In this document: positions 21,321 through 30,282 of the stretch, one piece after another
How positions within the stretch are numbered: the stretch's first letter is position 1
Layout of the letters: each line of letters opens with the position of its first letter
From: Candidatus Uhrbacteria bacterium RIFOXYB12_FULL_58_10
GTDB taxonomy: Bacteria; Patescibacteriota; Patescibacteriia; UBA9934; GWF2-40-263
Length of the DNA: 35,180 nt
NCBI GenBank assembly: GCA_943354165.1
Contig: CALRBH010000009.1
Coordinates: 1 to 35,180 of the forward strand
Reading direction: 5' to 3'
Program-made: the position numbers and the translations under genes
Notes under the pieces: model-generated
The model's input: only the letters and a program-made list of their open reading frames with translations
Database searches by the model: none
Told to the model about the DNA's origin: nothing

Positions 21321-22943
21321 ATGGTGCTCAGGTTTCTCAATAATGAGTCTAAGACGATTGTGGGCGCCGCGAGCATCGTCGGCGTCCTTTCGCTTGTCAG
21401 CCGTGTATTCGGGTTCATCCGCGACCGCGTGCTGTCAGGGACGTTTGGGGCGGGGGATACGCTTGATGCGTATTATGCCGCTTTTAAAGTGCCGGATCTG
21501 TTGTTCGGACTCATTGTTGTTGGATCGCTCTCAGCTGGGTTCATTCCTGTTTTTACCCGCTCCTGGGGAAATTCGGCGACCCGCGCCCGCGCCTGGAGCC
21601 TCACGAATAATATTTTCACGCTCGTCATGAGTGCAATGGCAATTTTGTGTCTCGCTTTGGCCGTCTTTACGCCTGCGCTCGTGCCACTTATTGCTCCTGG
21701 ATTCGCGCCTTGGAAACAAGAATTGGTGGCACAGTTCATGCGCATCATGTTGCTTGCACAGTTCCTCCTCGGCGGTTCCCTTGTCTTTGGGAGTGCGCTG
21801 CAAGGAATGCGACGGTTCGCGCTTTATTCCCTGGCTCCCATCCTCTACAACATTGGTATTATTATCGGAGCCGTTTTTCTTGTCCCGCTGGTTGGAGCTA
21901 TGGGTTTGGCTTGGGGCGTAGTCATCGGAGCCCTCTTCCATATCGCGCTGCAAGCGTACGGGTTATTCGATGCTGGTTTCACGTTTCAACCGAAATTCGC
22001 TCTTCGTGACCGAGAACTTCGTGAAGTGATAGCGCTCACAGGCCCGCGAATGGTGGGGATCGCCGTTTCGCAATTTACTGCTTTTATTCTCATGGTGTTA
22101 GCCACCATGTTGCCTGGGGGGAGTGTGACCATGTTCCAGTTTGCCTACAACATTCAGTTTTTCCCTGTTGGACTGATCGGGGTTTCGTTCGCTATTGCTG
22201 CGTTCCCATCGTTTTCAGAACATCTTGAGAAGCGCGATCACGAAGGGTTCCTGCGCGTGTTCGGCAGCTCGGTTCGCCAGGTTCTCTTTTTCATCTTGCC
22301 GCTCACGGTGCTGTTCCTCGCCGTGCGCGCGCAGATCGTCCGTGTGGTCGTCGGAACGGGCGCATTCGATTGGGCCGCAACGATCGCCACAGCCGATGCG
22401 CTCGCGTTCTTCGCCCTCTCATTTGTCTCCCAGTGTCTGGTGTATCTCCTCGCCCGCGTGTTTTTCGCCCTGCACGATACTGTGACACCGCTTGTCGCCG
22501 GACTCGTGGCCGGGCTCGTCGGGATCCTCGCGGCCTTCACGCTGCGTGACACGCTTGGGATCGGAGGGCTCGCCGCGGCCTTTACGCTCGCGTCCTACGT
22601 GAACTTGCTCCTCTTATGGATTCCGCTGCGCCAACGGTTCGGTTCGCTCGGAGAAGCGTCGTGGCTGCCATCGGTTTACAAATCACTCGCCTCCGCCATC
22701 TTCGCGTTTATCCTCATGTATGGAACGAAGAACTTTCTTTCGTCTTTCGTGAACCTGGATACGTTCTGGAGCGTGTTCTTACATGGGTTCATTTCCGGCA
22801 TGGTCGGGCTCGCGGGCTACGTCCTCTCCGCACATCTCATGCGCAGCAGCGAACTTAAAGACGTCATCGCCGGCTTAAGACTCCGCATCCGCCGCAATGC
22901 CTCGCCGATCGAAGCCGTTGCCCCTGATACGACGGTGGTGTAG
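21321..22943 (+). CDS. murJ: Lipid II flippase MurJ
   Basis: 540 aa from ATG 21321, one base after the previous stop; a longer in-frame start (21276) lies inside the upstream gene. It is an MVF/MOP-superfamily membrane protein with about 14 helices. The N-terminal signature SLVSRVFGFIRDRVLSGTFG and the following DTLDAYYAAFKVPDLL and LSAGFIPVFTR are typical of MurJ/MviN. It flips lipid II across the membrane for peptidoglycan synthesis. alaS follows after 13 nt. A second MOP-type flippase at 28801 is more divergent and belongs to the polysaccharide locus. Confidence 0.95.
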   Translation: MVLRFLNNESKTIVGAASIVGVLSLVSRVFGFIRDRVLSGTFGAGDTLDAYYAAFKVPDLLFGLIVVGSLSAGFIPVFTRSWGNSATRARAWSLTNNIFTLVMSAMAILCLALAVFTPALVPLIAPGFAPWKQELVAQFMRIMLLAQFLLGGSLVFGSALQGMRRFALYSLAPILYNIGIIIGAVFLVPLVGAMGLAWGVVIGALFHIALQAYGLFDAGFTFQPKFALRDRELREVIALTGPRMVGIAVSQFTAFILMVLATMLPGGSVTMFQFAYNIQFFPVGLIGVSFAIAAFPSFSEHLEKRDHEGFLRVFGSSVRQVLFFILPLTVLFLAVRAQIVRVVVGTGAFDWAATIATADALAFFALSFVSQCLVYLLARVFFALHDTVTPLVAGLVAGLVGILAAFTLRDTLGIGGLAAAFTLASYVNLLLLWIPLRQRFGSLGEASWLPSVYKSLASAIFAFILMYGTKNFLSSFVNLDTFWSVFLHGFISGMVGLAGYVLSAHLMRSSELKDVIAGLRLRIRRNASPIEAVAPDTTVV

Positions 22944-22956
22944 GTTGTGCATTGAT

Positions 22957-24861
22957 ATGAACTCTACCGCCCAAGTCCGCGCCAAATTCCTCAACTACTT
23001 CAAGTCCAAAGGTCATGCGATTATCGCGTCGGCACCTTTGGTTCCGGAGAATGATCCATCGACGCTCTTTACCGGTTCCGGCATGCAGCCGATGGTTCCG
23101 TTTCTGCTTGGTGAGAAGCATCCGCTTGGAACTCGTATCGCCGATTCTCAGAAGTGTTTCCGATCGCAGGATATCGAAGAAGTGGGCGACAATCGTCACA
23201 CGACGTTTTTCGAAATGCTTGGGAACTGGTCGCTTGGTGATTATTTCAAGAAGGAACAGATTCCATGGATGTTTGAGTTCCTCACGGGCGAACTTGGGCT
23301 CGATGCCAGCAAGTTGTTCGTAACCGTGTTCCGCGGATCGCCTGATCTTGGGATTTCACGCGACGATGAGGCCGTCATGCTTTGGCAGGCCGCGTTTTCG
23401 TCGAAGGGAGTTGATGCGAAGGATATCGATCACTCGGAACGTGATGGCATGCAGGGTGGGCGCATCTTCTATTATCCAGAGAAGAAAAACTGGTGGAGTC
23501 GCGCTGGCGTTCCAGAAAAGATGCCGGTTGGCGAACTTGGTGGTCCTGACACGGAAATGTTTTGGGATTTCGGCGCCGATCGCGGGTTGCACGAATCTTC
23601 GGCTTGGAAGAGCGAGCCATGCCATGTGAACTGCGATTGCGGGCGTTTTGTCGAAATCGGCAATAACGTGTTCATGCAGTACATAAAGAAGGAGAGCGGC
23701 TTCGAGCTTCTTCCGAAGGCGAATGTCGACTTCGGAGGCGGGCTTGAGCGCATGGCGGCTGCGGTGAACAACGATCCGGATGTGTTCCGCATCGACCTTT
23801 TCGACGGGGCTCGCACGGTTCTCGAAGCGGCTTCGAGTAAGAAATACGGGGCCAATGAAGCGGATACGTTTGCGTTCCGCGTGGTGCTCGACCATGTCCG
23901 TGCTGCGACATTTTTGATTTGCGATGGCGTGTTGCCGTCGAATAAAGATCAGGGTTACTTCGTCCGCCGCTTGATTCGTCGCGCCGTGCGTTTCGCTCGC
24001 CGACTTGGCGTGTCTGGAAGCGTCGTGCGCGACGTCTCAGCTTCGTTTATCGATGTTTACGCCGATGCGTACCCTGACCTGTCGTCGAAGCGGGATGCGA
24101 TTCTCTCGGCTCTCGAAATGGAAGAGGGGAAGTTTGCGAAGACGGTCGAGCAGGGACTGAAGGAATTGAAGCGTGTTTTCGAAAAGACAGGCGGCTTTAC
24201 CGCTGTCGACGCATTCAACCTGTATCAGTCTTACGGATTTCCATTGGAACTCACGGTCGAGGAATTGCAACGCTCGCACAACCTCACGGTAGACGCCGAT
24301 GTGTTCCGTGCCGAATTTAAAAAGCACCAAGACCTCTCACGCGCTGGCTCCGAACAGAAATTCGCCGGCGGGCTCGCGGATCATTCTGCGGAGACGACGC
24401 GTTTGCATACAGCAACTCATCTTCTTCATCAGGCGCTTCGCATGGTGCTCGGCGATCATGTGCAGCAGAAGGGAAGTAACATCACTGCGGAACGGTTGCG
24501 CTTCGACTTTTCGCATCCGGAAAAAATGACGCCTGAGCAAATCGTGAAGGTGCAAGAGTTGGTGAATGGAGCTATCGCGAAAGATTTCCCGGTGAACTTC
24601 GAACTAATGGACACGGAGGCGGCAAAAACCGCTGGGGCCATCGGACTATTTGAAGATAAGTACGCGTCGATTGGTGGGAAGATCAAGGTGTATACCGTCG
24701 GTCACATGAATGGCGGAGAATGGTTTAGCCGGGAGGTTTGCGGGGGACCCCATGTATCCAGTACTGGAGAGCTCGGAACATTGACCATCCAGAAGGAAGA
24801 GGCTGTCGCTGCGGGGGTTCGACGCATCAAGGCAATCGTTTCCGGGACAATTACCGCTTAA
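22957..24861 (+). CDS. alaS: Alanyl-tRNA synthetase, short form
   Basis: 634 aa from ATG 22957; an upstream TTG-type extension within murJ is rejected. It charges tRNA-Ala. Class II core: FLNYFKSKGH, FTGSGMQPMVPFLLG, CFRSQDIEEVGDNRHTTFFE, EMLGNWSLGDYFK and GGLERMAA. The editing domain keeps HTATHLLHQAL and CGGPH, the zinc/deacylation residues. The protein ends soon after the editing domain, so the C-terminal oligomerisation/C-Ala region found in the ~875-aa E. coli enzyme is absent. Short AlaRS forms occur in reduced genomes such as CPR bacteria. Its stop is 43 nt before the ribosomal operon promoter. Confidence 0.96.
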   Translation: MNSTAQVRAKFLNYFKSKGHAIIASAPLVPENDPSTLFTGSGMQPMVPFLLGEKHPLGTRIADSQKCFRSQDIEEVGDNRHTTFFEMLGNWSLGDYFKKEQIPWMFEFLTGELGLDASKLFVTVFRGSPDLGISRDDEAVMLWQAAFSSKGVDAKDIDHSERDGMQGGRIFYYPEKKNWWSRAGVPEKMPVGELGGPDTEMFWDFGADRGLHESSAWKSEPCHVNCDCGRFVEIGNNVFMQYIKKESGFELLPKANVDFGGGLERMAAAVNNDPDVFRIDLFDGARTVLEAASSKKYGANEADTFAFRVVLDHVRAATFLICDGVLPSNKDQGYFVRRLIRRAVRFARRLGVSGSVVRDVSASFIDVYADAYPDLSSKRDAILSALEMEEGKFAKTVEQGLKELKRVFEKTGGFTAVDAFNLYQSYGFPLELTVEELQRSHNLTVDADVFRAEFKKHQDLSRAGSEQKFAGGLADHSAETTRLHTATHLLHQALRMVLGDHVQQKGSNITAERLRFDFSHPEKMTPEQIVKVQELVNGAIAKDFPVNFELMDTEAAKTAGAIGLFEDKYASIGGKIKVYTVGHMNGGEWFSREVCGGPHVSSTGELGTLTIQKEEAVAAGVRRIKAIVSGTITA

Positions 24862-24904
24862 TCTAGCCGAATAATTCATCCACAGCTCAGCCTGATGCAA
24901 TCCA

Positions 24905-24933
24905 TTGACACTCGGAAAGGCCGCGTATATAAT
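24905..24933 (+). promoter_or_regulatory. Consensus sigma-70 promoter of the ribosomal protein operon
   Basis: TTGACA (24905-24910), 17 nt, TATAAT (24928-24933): a perfect match to the vegetative consensus. Transcription would begin near 24940 and give a short leader of 40-60 nt before infA. It is the strongest promoter visible in the window. Confidence 0.93.
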
Positions 24934-25001
24934 GCGCGCACCTCACATAGCCCAGGTCAGCTTGCAACTTTTAGGCTCAGATGATAGGATTTCGCCGATC
25001 T

Positions 25002-25232
25002 ATGAGTCAATCAGAGCAGGCGACAAAACAGTTTATCGAAATGCGCGGAACGGTGGAGGAGCTCCTTCCGTCCGCAAGCTTCAAAATTCGGATTGAGAAC
25101 GGCCAGACTATTCTCGGCCATCTCTCCGGAAAGATGAGAATGAACCGCATTCGCATCCTTCCTGGCGACGACGTGAAAGTGGAACTCAGCCCGTACGACC
25201 TTACAAAGGGTCGCATCGTGTATCGGTTCTAA
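25002..25232 (+). CDS. infA: Translation initiation factor IF-1
   Basis: 76 aa from ATG 25002. Single OB-fold (S1-like) protein that occupies the 30S A site during initiation. Matches the family throughout: [40 protein letters not shown] and [17 protein letters not shown]. An in-frame ATG at 24981 would add seven residues; 25002 better fits the usual length of 70-76 aa, though neither start has a good Shine-Dalgarno. It is first in the operon, right behind the consensus promoter. Confidence 0.96.
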   Translation: MSQSEQATKQFIEMRGTVEELLPSASFKIRIENGQTILGHLSGKMRMNRIRILPGDDVKVELSPYDLTKGRIVYRF

Positions 25233-25293
25233 CCTTGCGTCTCGACCTGGATGTCTTCTACATAATCGGTATTGGTGAACCACACTTCTTGTT

Positions 25294-25407
25294 ATGAAAG
25301 TGCGCGCGTCCGTAAAAAGTGTTTGCCGTGACTGTAAGGTCCTTCGTCGTAAGGGCCGCGTTGTCGTTTCCTGCAAAAACCCGCGCCATAAGCAGCGTCA
25401 GGGGTAA
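25294..25407 (+). CDS. rpmJ: 50S ribosomal protein L36
   Basis: 37 aa: [20 protein letters not shown] at the start and [11 protein letters not shown] at the end. The C-x2-C, C, H zinc-binding set typical of L36 is complete (Cys11, Cys14, Cys27, His32). Its place between infA and rpsM is conserved in bacteria. Confidence 0.96.
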   Translation: MKVRASVKSVCRDCKVLRRKGRVVVSCKNPRHKQRQG

Positions 25408-25419
25408 TCATCCTATATT

Positions 25420-25806
25420 ATGGCTCGTATCGCTGGTGTTACAATCCCTGCAAACAAGCGCGTAGTTATTGCGCTGACTTACATTTACGGTGTCGGTCTT
25501 ACCACGGCTAAGAAGGTACTTAAGGAAACCGGCGTGGATGAAAACATCCGCGTGAAGGACCTTAAGGAAGAGCAGGTGAACGCGCTCCGCACGCTTCTTG
25601 AAAAAGGACACAAGCTTGAAGGTGACTTGCGCCGTGAGGTGCTCGGAAACATCAAGCGCTTGCGCGACATCGTCTGCTACCGTGGAACACGCCACATGAA
25701 GAAGCTCCCAGTCCACGGCCAGCGCACACGTACGAACTCTCGTACGATTCGCGGAAACGTTCGCCGCACTACTGGATCCGGAAAGCGTATTCTGACCAAG
25801 ACCTAA
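25420..25806 (+). CDS. rpsM: 30S ribosomal protein S13
   Basis: 128 aa, full length. It begins [19 protein letters not shown] and has [17 protein letters not shown] (helix-two-turn-helix) and the basic C-terminal [20 protein letters not shown] tail that contacts the P-site tRNA. It follows rpmJ by 12 nt in the standard alpha-operon order. Confidence 0.98.
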   Translation: MARIAGVTIPANKRVVIALTYIYGVGLTTAKKVLKETGVDENIRVKDLKEEQVNALRTLLEKGHKLEGDLRREVLGNIKRLRDIVCYRGTRHMKKLPVHGQRTRTNSRTIRGNVRRTTGSGKRILTKT

Positions 25807-25812
25807 GCCCCT

Positions 25813-26244
25813 ATGGCATCTGAAAAAAAGGAACAAGTTGAAGCCGTCGCTGTCGCGCCTAAGCCGCGCGCCAACAAGAAGGCCAAGGTCGTCCGATCTG
25901 TGCCCGTTGGCTGCTGCTACGTGCAGGCGACGTTCAATAACACGATCGTCACGCTTACGGATCTCAACGGCAACGTGCTCGCGGCTTCGTCCGCTGGTGC
26001 CTGCGGATTCCGCGGTCCTAAGAAGGCTACGCCTTACGCCGCTTCTGTCATCGTGAAAACGGTCACAGAGAAGGTGAAGGAGTCCGGCCTCAAGGACGTG
26101 AATGTGTTCGTGAAAGGTGTAGGAGGCGGCCGCGACAGTGCGGTGCGTGCGCTCAACGCCAACGGACTGAACGTCCTCAACCTGCGCGATGTGACTCCAC
26201 TTCCGCATAACGGCTGCCGCGCCTCTCGTGCGCGTCGCGTCTAA
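25813..26244 (+). CDS. rpsK: 30S ribosomal protein S11
   Basis: 143 aa. A Lys/Ala-rich N-terminal extension (about 1-35) precedes the conserved core: VQATFNNTIVTLTDLNGNVL, SSAGACGFRGPKKATPYAA and VKGVGGGRDSAVRALNANGL, ending in DVTPLPHNGCRASRARRV. It forms the 30S platform near the anti-Shine-Dalgarno region. It starts 6 nt after rpsM. Confidence 0.98.
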   Translation: MASEKKEQVEAVAVAPKPRANKKAKVVRSVPVGCCYVQATFNNTIVTLTDLNGNVLAASSAGACGFRGPKKATPYAASVIVKTVTEKVKESGLKDVNVFVKGVGGGRDSAVRALNANGLNVLNLRDVTPLPHNGCRASRARRV

Positions 26245-26252
26245 CCCCAGAT

Positions 26253-26870
26253 ATGTCTTCAAGGATTCGAAAACCTATCGCGAAGCTCTCCCGCCGCCTG
26301 GGCATCGTGCTCGGCAAGGAGAAGTACGTCCTTCGCCGCCCGTTCCCGCCTGGGGTACACGGTCCGGCCCAGGCCGCTCGCAAGCCAAAGCAGTCCTCGT
26401 ACGCGCTTCAGCTTCAGGAGAAGCAGCGCGCCAAGGCGCTCTACGGCATGCGCGATCGCCAGTTCCGCCGCACGTTCGAGGAATCGTCCAAGTTCAAGGG
26501 GAACACGGCCGAGACCCTCGTTCGCTTGCTGGAACAGCGCCTCGACAACGTCGTCTTCCGCCTCGGCTTCGCCACCACGCGTCGTCAGGCACGTCAGATG
26601 GTGACGCACGGCTTCTTCCTCGTTGATGGCGTGATGACGGACATCCCGTCCTTCCGCGTCGGCATCGGCACGGTCATCACTCTCAAGGAGAACAAGAAGG
26701 GCAAGGGGCTCATCACTGGTCTCTCTGAGCGGATGGCTAAAACCACTCCTCCAAAATGGCTCACCATTACGGCAGCCAGTATGGAAGGGAAGGTCACGGC
26801 CCTGCCAGAAGGTGAAGACCTGCGCACCGTGTTTGACCCGACACTGATCGTCGAATTCTACTCTCGCTAA
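26253..26870 (+). CDS. rpsD: 30S ribosomal protein S4
   Basis: 205 aa, full length. S4 is a primary 16S rRNA binder. The N-terminal domain has RRLGIVLGKEKYVLRRPFPP and QLQEKQRAKALYGM. The S4 RNA-binding motif is LVRLLEQRLDNVVFRLGFAT then TRRQARQMVTHGFFLVDG. The N-terminal zinc cysteines found in some S4 proteins are absent (zinc-free type). It starts 8 nt after rpsK. Confidence 0.98.
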   Translation: MSSRIRKPIAKLSRRLGIVLGKEKYVLRRPFPPGVHGPAQAARKPKQSSYALQLQEKQRAKALYGMRDRQFRRTFEESSKFKGNTAETLVRLLEQRLDNVVFRLGFATTRRQARQMVTHGFFLVDGVMTDIPSFRVGIGTVITLKENKKGKGLITGLSERMAKTTPPKWLTITAASMEGKVTALPEGEDLRTVFDPTLIVEFYSR

Positions 26871-26895
26871 ACCCCGTTGACCCCACCAAGCGTCT

Positions 26896-27606
26896 ATGGA
26901 GAACATTCTTCTCCCATCTACGATCCGTTTCGAAGAGGGATCGAAACACAACGAAGGCGTCCTCGTCGTTGAGCCATGTTTTCACGGCTACGGCAATACG
27001 CTTGGCAACGCGCTTCGTCGCGTTCTCCTGTCCTCATTGCCTGGTGCAGCGGTCACCGCGGTGAAGATCAAGGGCGTCACGCATGAGTTCCAGGGAATGG
27101 ACGGCGTCAAGGAAGATGTCCTTGAAATCATCCTCAACCTTAAGACTCTGCGCCTTAAGCTCCACACGGACCAGCCGGTGAAGCTTACGCTCAAGGCCAA
27201 GGGGGCCACAGTGGTCACCGCTGGGGACTTCGAAAAGAACGCCGACGTCGAGATTGTGAACCAGGATTTGAAGATCGCCACACTGACCGATCCCAAGTCC
27301 ACCATGGAAATGGAAATCACGGTCGCCCGCGGCCGCGGTTGGATGCCAACCGAGGAACGCTTGAAGGAGCCAAAGGATCTCGGAACCATCAATATTGATG
27401 CACTCTTCTCCCCCGTTCGTAACGTAGGTTACAAAGTGGAGAACACCCGTGTGGGTGAGATCACCAACTTCGACAAGCTCACCATGACCATCGAAACCGA
27501 TGGCACGGTAACTCCAGAAGACGCCGTCAAGCAGTCCGCCAAGATCCTCATTGACTATTTCTCAATTCTGCTTCAGAATCCCAACGCTTCAGAAGGGACT
27601 GAATAA
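26896..27606 (+). CDS. rpoA: RNA polymerase alpha subunit lacking the C-terminal domain
   Basis: 236 aa. The N-terminal assembly domain is complete: FHGYGNTLGNALRRVLLSSL (alpha dimerisation helix), VTHEFQGMDGVKEDVLEIIL, ARGRGWMPTEER, DALFSPVRNVGYKVENTRVG and the last conserved helix DAVKQSAKILIDYFSILL. It stops about where the E. coli linker begins (~235 of 329), so the whole alpha-CTD, which binds UP elements and many activators, is missing. There is no CTD-like sequence in another frame: rplQ starts 10 nt after the stop. This agrees with a strong -10/-35 promoter in front of the operon. Confidence 0.96.
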   Translation: MENILLPSTIRFEEGSKHNEGVLVVEPCFHGYGNTLGNALRRVLLSSLPGAAVTAVKIKGVTHEFQGMDGVKEDVLEIILNLKTLRLKLHTDQPVKLTLKAKGATVVTAGDFEKNADVEIVNQDLKIATLTDPKSTMEMEITVARGRGWMPTEERLKEPKDLGTINIDALFSPVRNVGYKVENTRVGEITNFDKLTMTIETDGTVTPEDAVKQSAKILIDYFSILLQNPNASEGTE

Positions 27607-27615
27607 TATCAGGGT

Positions 27616-27966
27616 ATGCGCCACCGGAAGAAAGGAAAATTGCTTGGACGTGAAAAGGCTCCGCGCGAAGCCCTGATTCGGAATCTGGTGGCGAGTGTTA
27701 TCCTGCACGAAAAGGTGAAGACCACCGAGGCTAAGGCCAAGGCGATCCGCCCATTCGTGGAGAAGATGATCACGGTCGGCAAGAAGAATACCCTTGCCAG
27801 CCGCCGCCAGCTCCTCTCGTTTTTCTACACTGACCACGCGGTCCGTAAGCTTCTTGAGGTCGTTGGTCCGCGCTATGCGACCCGCCCAGGCGGTTACACC
27901 CGCATCATTAAGCTCGGCCACCGCATGAGCGATGCCGCCGATGTGGTTCAGATCGAGCTTGTCTAA
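27616..27966 (+). CDS. rplQ: 50S ribosomal protein L17
   Basis: 116 aa, normal length. It begins MRHRKKGKLLGREKAPREAL, with LVASVILHEKVKTTEAKAK and GGYTRIIKLGHRMSDAADVV, all characteristic of L17, which lies near the peptide exit tunnel. It follows rpoA as in most bacteria. Confidence 0.98.
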   Translation: MRHRKKGKLLGREKAPREALIRNLVASVILHEKVKTTEAKAKAIRPFVEKMITVGKKNTLASRRQLLSFFYTDHAVRKLLEVVGPRYATRPGGYTRIIKLGHRMSDAADVVQIELV

Positions 27967-27970
27967 TCCT

Positions 27971-28330
27971 ATGGCTACCATTGTTCGCGCCACTCATATC
28001 ATCGATGCTGCAGGGAAGGCTCCTGGTCGTATTGCGACTCAGGCCGCTCACCTGCTCATCGGTAAGCACAAGACCACGTTTTTCCCTAACGTTGACGCTG
28101 GGGATTTCGTGGAGGTGATTAACGCTTCAAAGATCGCTCCTACCGGCACCAAGGGTGAGACCAAGGTGTACAGCCACCACACCGGTTGGCCAGGTGGTTT
28201 GCGTCAGAAAAAGATGCAGGTCGTTATGGATGCAAATCCTGGCGAGGTGATTGAGCGTGCGGTCAGCCGCATGCTGCCTAAGAACACCACGCGCGAGCAG
28301 CGCATGCTGCGTCTCACCATCAAGCCATAA
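27971..28330 (+). CDS. rplM: 50S ribosomal protein L13
   Basis: 119 aa from ATG 27971, 4 nt after rplQ; an in-frame start at 27932 lies inside rplQ. Core motifs: APGRIATQAAHLLIGKHK, DFVEVINASKI, YSHHTGWPGGLRQKKM and ERAVSRMLPKNT. It is about 20 residues shorter than E. coli L13 at the ends, as in other reduced genomes. Confidence 0.97.
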   Translation: MATIVRATHIIDAAGKAPGRIATQAAHLLIGKHKTTFFPNVDAGDFVEVINASKIAPTGTKGETKVYSHHTGWPGGLRQKKMQVVMDANPGEVIERAVSRMLPKNTTREQRMLRLTIKP

Positions 28331-28332
28331 GT

Positions 28333-28734
28333 ATGTCTGAACCTACTCACTACTACTACGGCCTTGGACGCCGCAAGGAAGCCTCCGCCAAGGTTCGCAT
28401 CATCCCCCAGGGATCTGGGAAGATGACCGTGAACGGCAAGGAGATGAAGGTCTACTTTCCGACCTTCCACCTTCAGCAGTCCGTAAACGCGCCTTTCATG
28501 GCAACGGGAACAAACGAAAAGTTTGACCTCGTCGCAGACGTTGAAGGCGGCGGCCAGCGCGGTCAGGCAGAGAGCGTGCGCCTCGGAGTTTCCCGCGCCC
28601 TCCTCGAGTTCAACCCTGAATACCGCGCGTCCCTGAAGAAGCTCGGCTTCCTCACCCGCGATCCACGCGTCCGCGAACGCAAAAAGTACGGACACAAGTC
28701 CGCACGTCGCTCCCCACAGTGGGCAAAGCGTTAA
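28333..28734 (+). CDS. rpsI: 30S ribosomal protein S9
   Basis: 133 aa. YYYGLGRRKEASAKVRIIPQ at the N terminus, GGGQRGQAESVRLGVSRAL in the middle and the C-terminal tail KKYGHKSARRSPQWAKR whose last Lys-Arg contacts P-site tRNA. It is the last gene of the operon, 2 nt after rplM, and is followed by a terminator. Confidence 0.98.
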   Translation: MSEPTHYYYGLGRRKEASAKVRIIPQGSGKMTVNGKEMKVYFPTFHLQQSVNAPFMATGTNEKFDLVADVEGGGQRGQAESVRLGVSRALLEFNPEYRASLKKLGFLTRDPRVRERKKYGHKSARRSPQWAKR

Positions 28735-28744
28735 ACAGAATCCA

Positions 28745-28774
28745 AAAACACCCCGTCGACAGATGGGGTGTTTT
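28745..28774 (+). terminator. Rho-independent terminator of the ribosomal operon
   Basis: 10-bp stem AAAACACCCC/GGGGTGTTTT with a 10-nt loop, ending in TTTT, ten bases after rpsI. Confidence 0.88.
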
Positions 28775-28800
28775 GATGTAAAAATAGGGGACAAATTGCT

Positions 28801-30282
28801 ATGTCTCTTGGACGAAATACCGCGTACTTAACACTTGCATCGGTGGCCCAGAAGGTCCTTTCGTTTTTCTATTTCCTCGTCGTTGCGCGGGTGATGGGGT
28901 CGGAGGATACGGGTGGGTACTTCCTCGCGCTTTCGCTGATTACGCTTTCGCAGGTTGTTGCTGACGCGGGGCTTTCGAGCGTTGTTACGCGTTCGGTCGC
29001 CTCGGAGAAGGAACATGCGATCGACACGGTTCGGCGGGCGATTGGGGTGAAGGTGCCGGCGTTGTTCCTTGCTTGCGTGGCGGCGATCGTTGCGTCTCAT
29101 GTGCTTGGATATGACGCTCAGACGCGCCTGTTGGTGCTTCTTGCTCTGCCGATCCTTCTGGCGGATTCCATTTCGATCCTGTGTTACGCCACGTTGCGTG
29201 GGCTTCATACGCTTGCCTACGAATCGATCGGACTTTTTCTTGGGCAGTTCACGACGCTCGTTGTCGGTGGGATTGCGCTTGCGATGTTTCCAGATACGCG
29301 CGTGCTTATCTTGGCGCTCCTGTGTGGAAGCGTCACGAATTTTCTTCTTTCGATTCATCAGATTAGCAAACGGCTCGGGTGGGGCGCCTTCAAGCCGGAT
29401 TTTCGCGCCGCATCTTTCAAGACAACGCTTCGAGAATCCGCCCCATTCCTTCTTGCAGCGGTGTTTGTGAAGCTCTACAGCTCCCTCGATGTTCAATTCC
29501 TCTATCACTACCTCGGACAGGCAGCGGTGGGGGTGTATGGAGTAGCCTATAAATTCACGTACGCGTTCCAATTCATTCCGCTCGCGTTTTCCGCGGCGCT
29601 ATTCCCGCAGCTTTCAAAACTGATTGGCGAGGACAAGCGTGGGGAAGCGGCGCTCATCTTGGAACGCGCGTTCCGGTACATGCTTATCATTGGGACACCG
29701 CTCGCGTTTGGGCTTGCAGCGGTAGCTGGGCCTGCCATCCTGCTTGCTGGGGAAGAGTATGCGGCCGGTGCCGCGGTGCTTGCAATCTTGCCGCTCGCGC
29801 TCATTCCATCGTTCTTGGATATCCCGGTCGGTAGCGTGCTGAACGCTGGGCATCGACAGGGAGTAAAGACGGCCCTCTTCGGTCTGACTCTTGTCGTGAA
29901 CCTGATTCTGAACGCTGTGCTCGTCCCGCGATTTGGCATGATGGGCGCCGCGTATGCGTCGATCGTGAGCCTTTACGTCCTATTCCTCTCCGGATTTTCC
30001 TTCGTTCCAAAGATTCTTCCGACGTTCCGACCTTCGCGCCTATGGCACATCGCCCTTCCAGCCCTCGTGTCTGGCGGAGTGATGTATGTCACCGTGCGAG
30101 CCTTGATTGCGGCCGTAGATTTTTCACCGTCACAGGAACTTTTGCTTGCGGTGCCGGTCGGTGGCATCGTCTTTGCCGTATCGATCTTCCTGACACGTGG
30201 CGTGCGCGCGCATGAGATCCGAAATCTCATGTCGACGCTCCGTCGCAAACCTTCCTATGCGCCTCCTGCTCCTGACGCTTGA
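28801..30282 (+). CDS. Polysaccharide flippase (Wzx/MOP family)
   Basis: 493-aa integral membrane protein with about 12-14 helices. The N terminus (NTAYLTLASVAQKVLSFFYF then LVVARVMGSEDTGGYFLAL) is the usual opening of polysaccharide-biosynthesis flippases, and the second half has GVYGVAYKFTYAFQFIPLAF and SALFPQLSK-like motifs. It would flip undecaprenyl-linked glycan across the membrane. Followed by three glycosyltransferases and a ligase/polymerase-like protein, it heads a surface polysaccharide locus. Its 3' end overlaps the next gene by 26 nt. Confidence 0.9.
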   Translation: MSLGRNTAYLTLASVAQKVLSFFYFLVVARVMGSEDTGGYFLALSLITLSQVVADAGLSSVVTRSVASEKEHAIDTVRRAIGVKVPALFLACVAAIVASHVLGYDAQTRLLVLLALPILLADSISILCYATLRGLHTLAYESIGLFLGQFTTLVVGGIALAMFPDTRVLILALLCGSVTNFLLSIHQISKRLGWGAFKPDFRAASFKTTLRESAPFLLAAVFVKLYSSLDVQFLYHYLGQAAVGVYGVAYKFTYAFQFIPLAFSAALFPQLSKLIGEDKRGEAALILERAFRYMLIIGTPLAFGLAAVAGPAILLAGEEYAAGAAVLAILPLALIPSFLDIPVGSVLNAGHRQGVKTALFGLTLVVNLILNAVLVPRFGMMGAAYASIVSLYVLFLSGFSFVPKILPTFRPSRLWHIALPALVSGGVMYVTVRALIAAVDFSPSQELLLAVPVGGIVFAVSIFLTRGVRAHEIRNLMSTLRRKPSYAPPAPDA

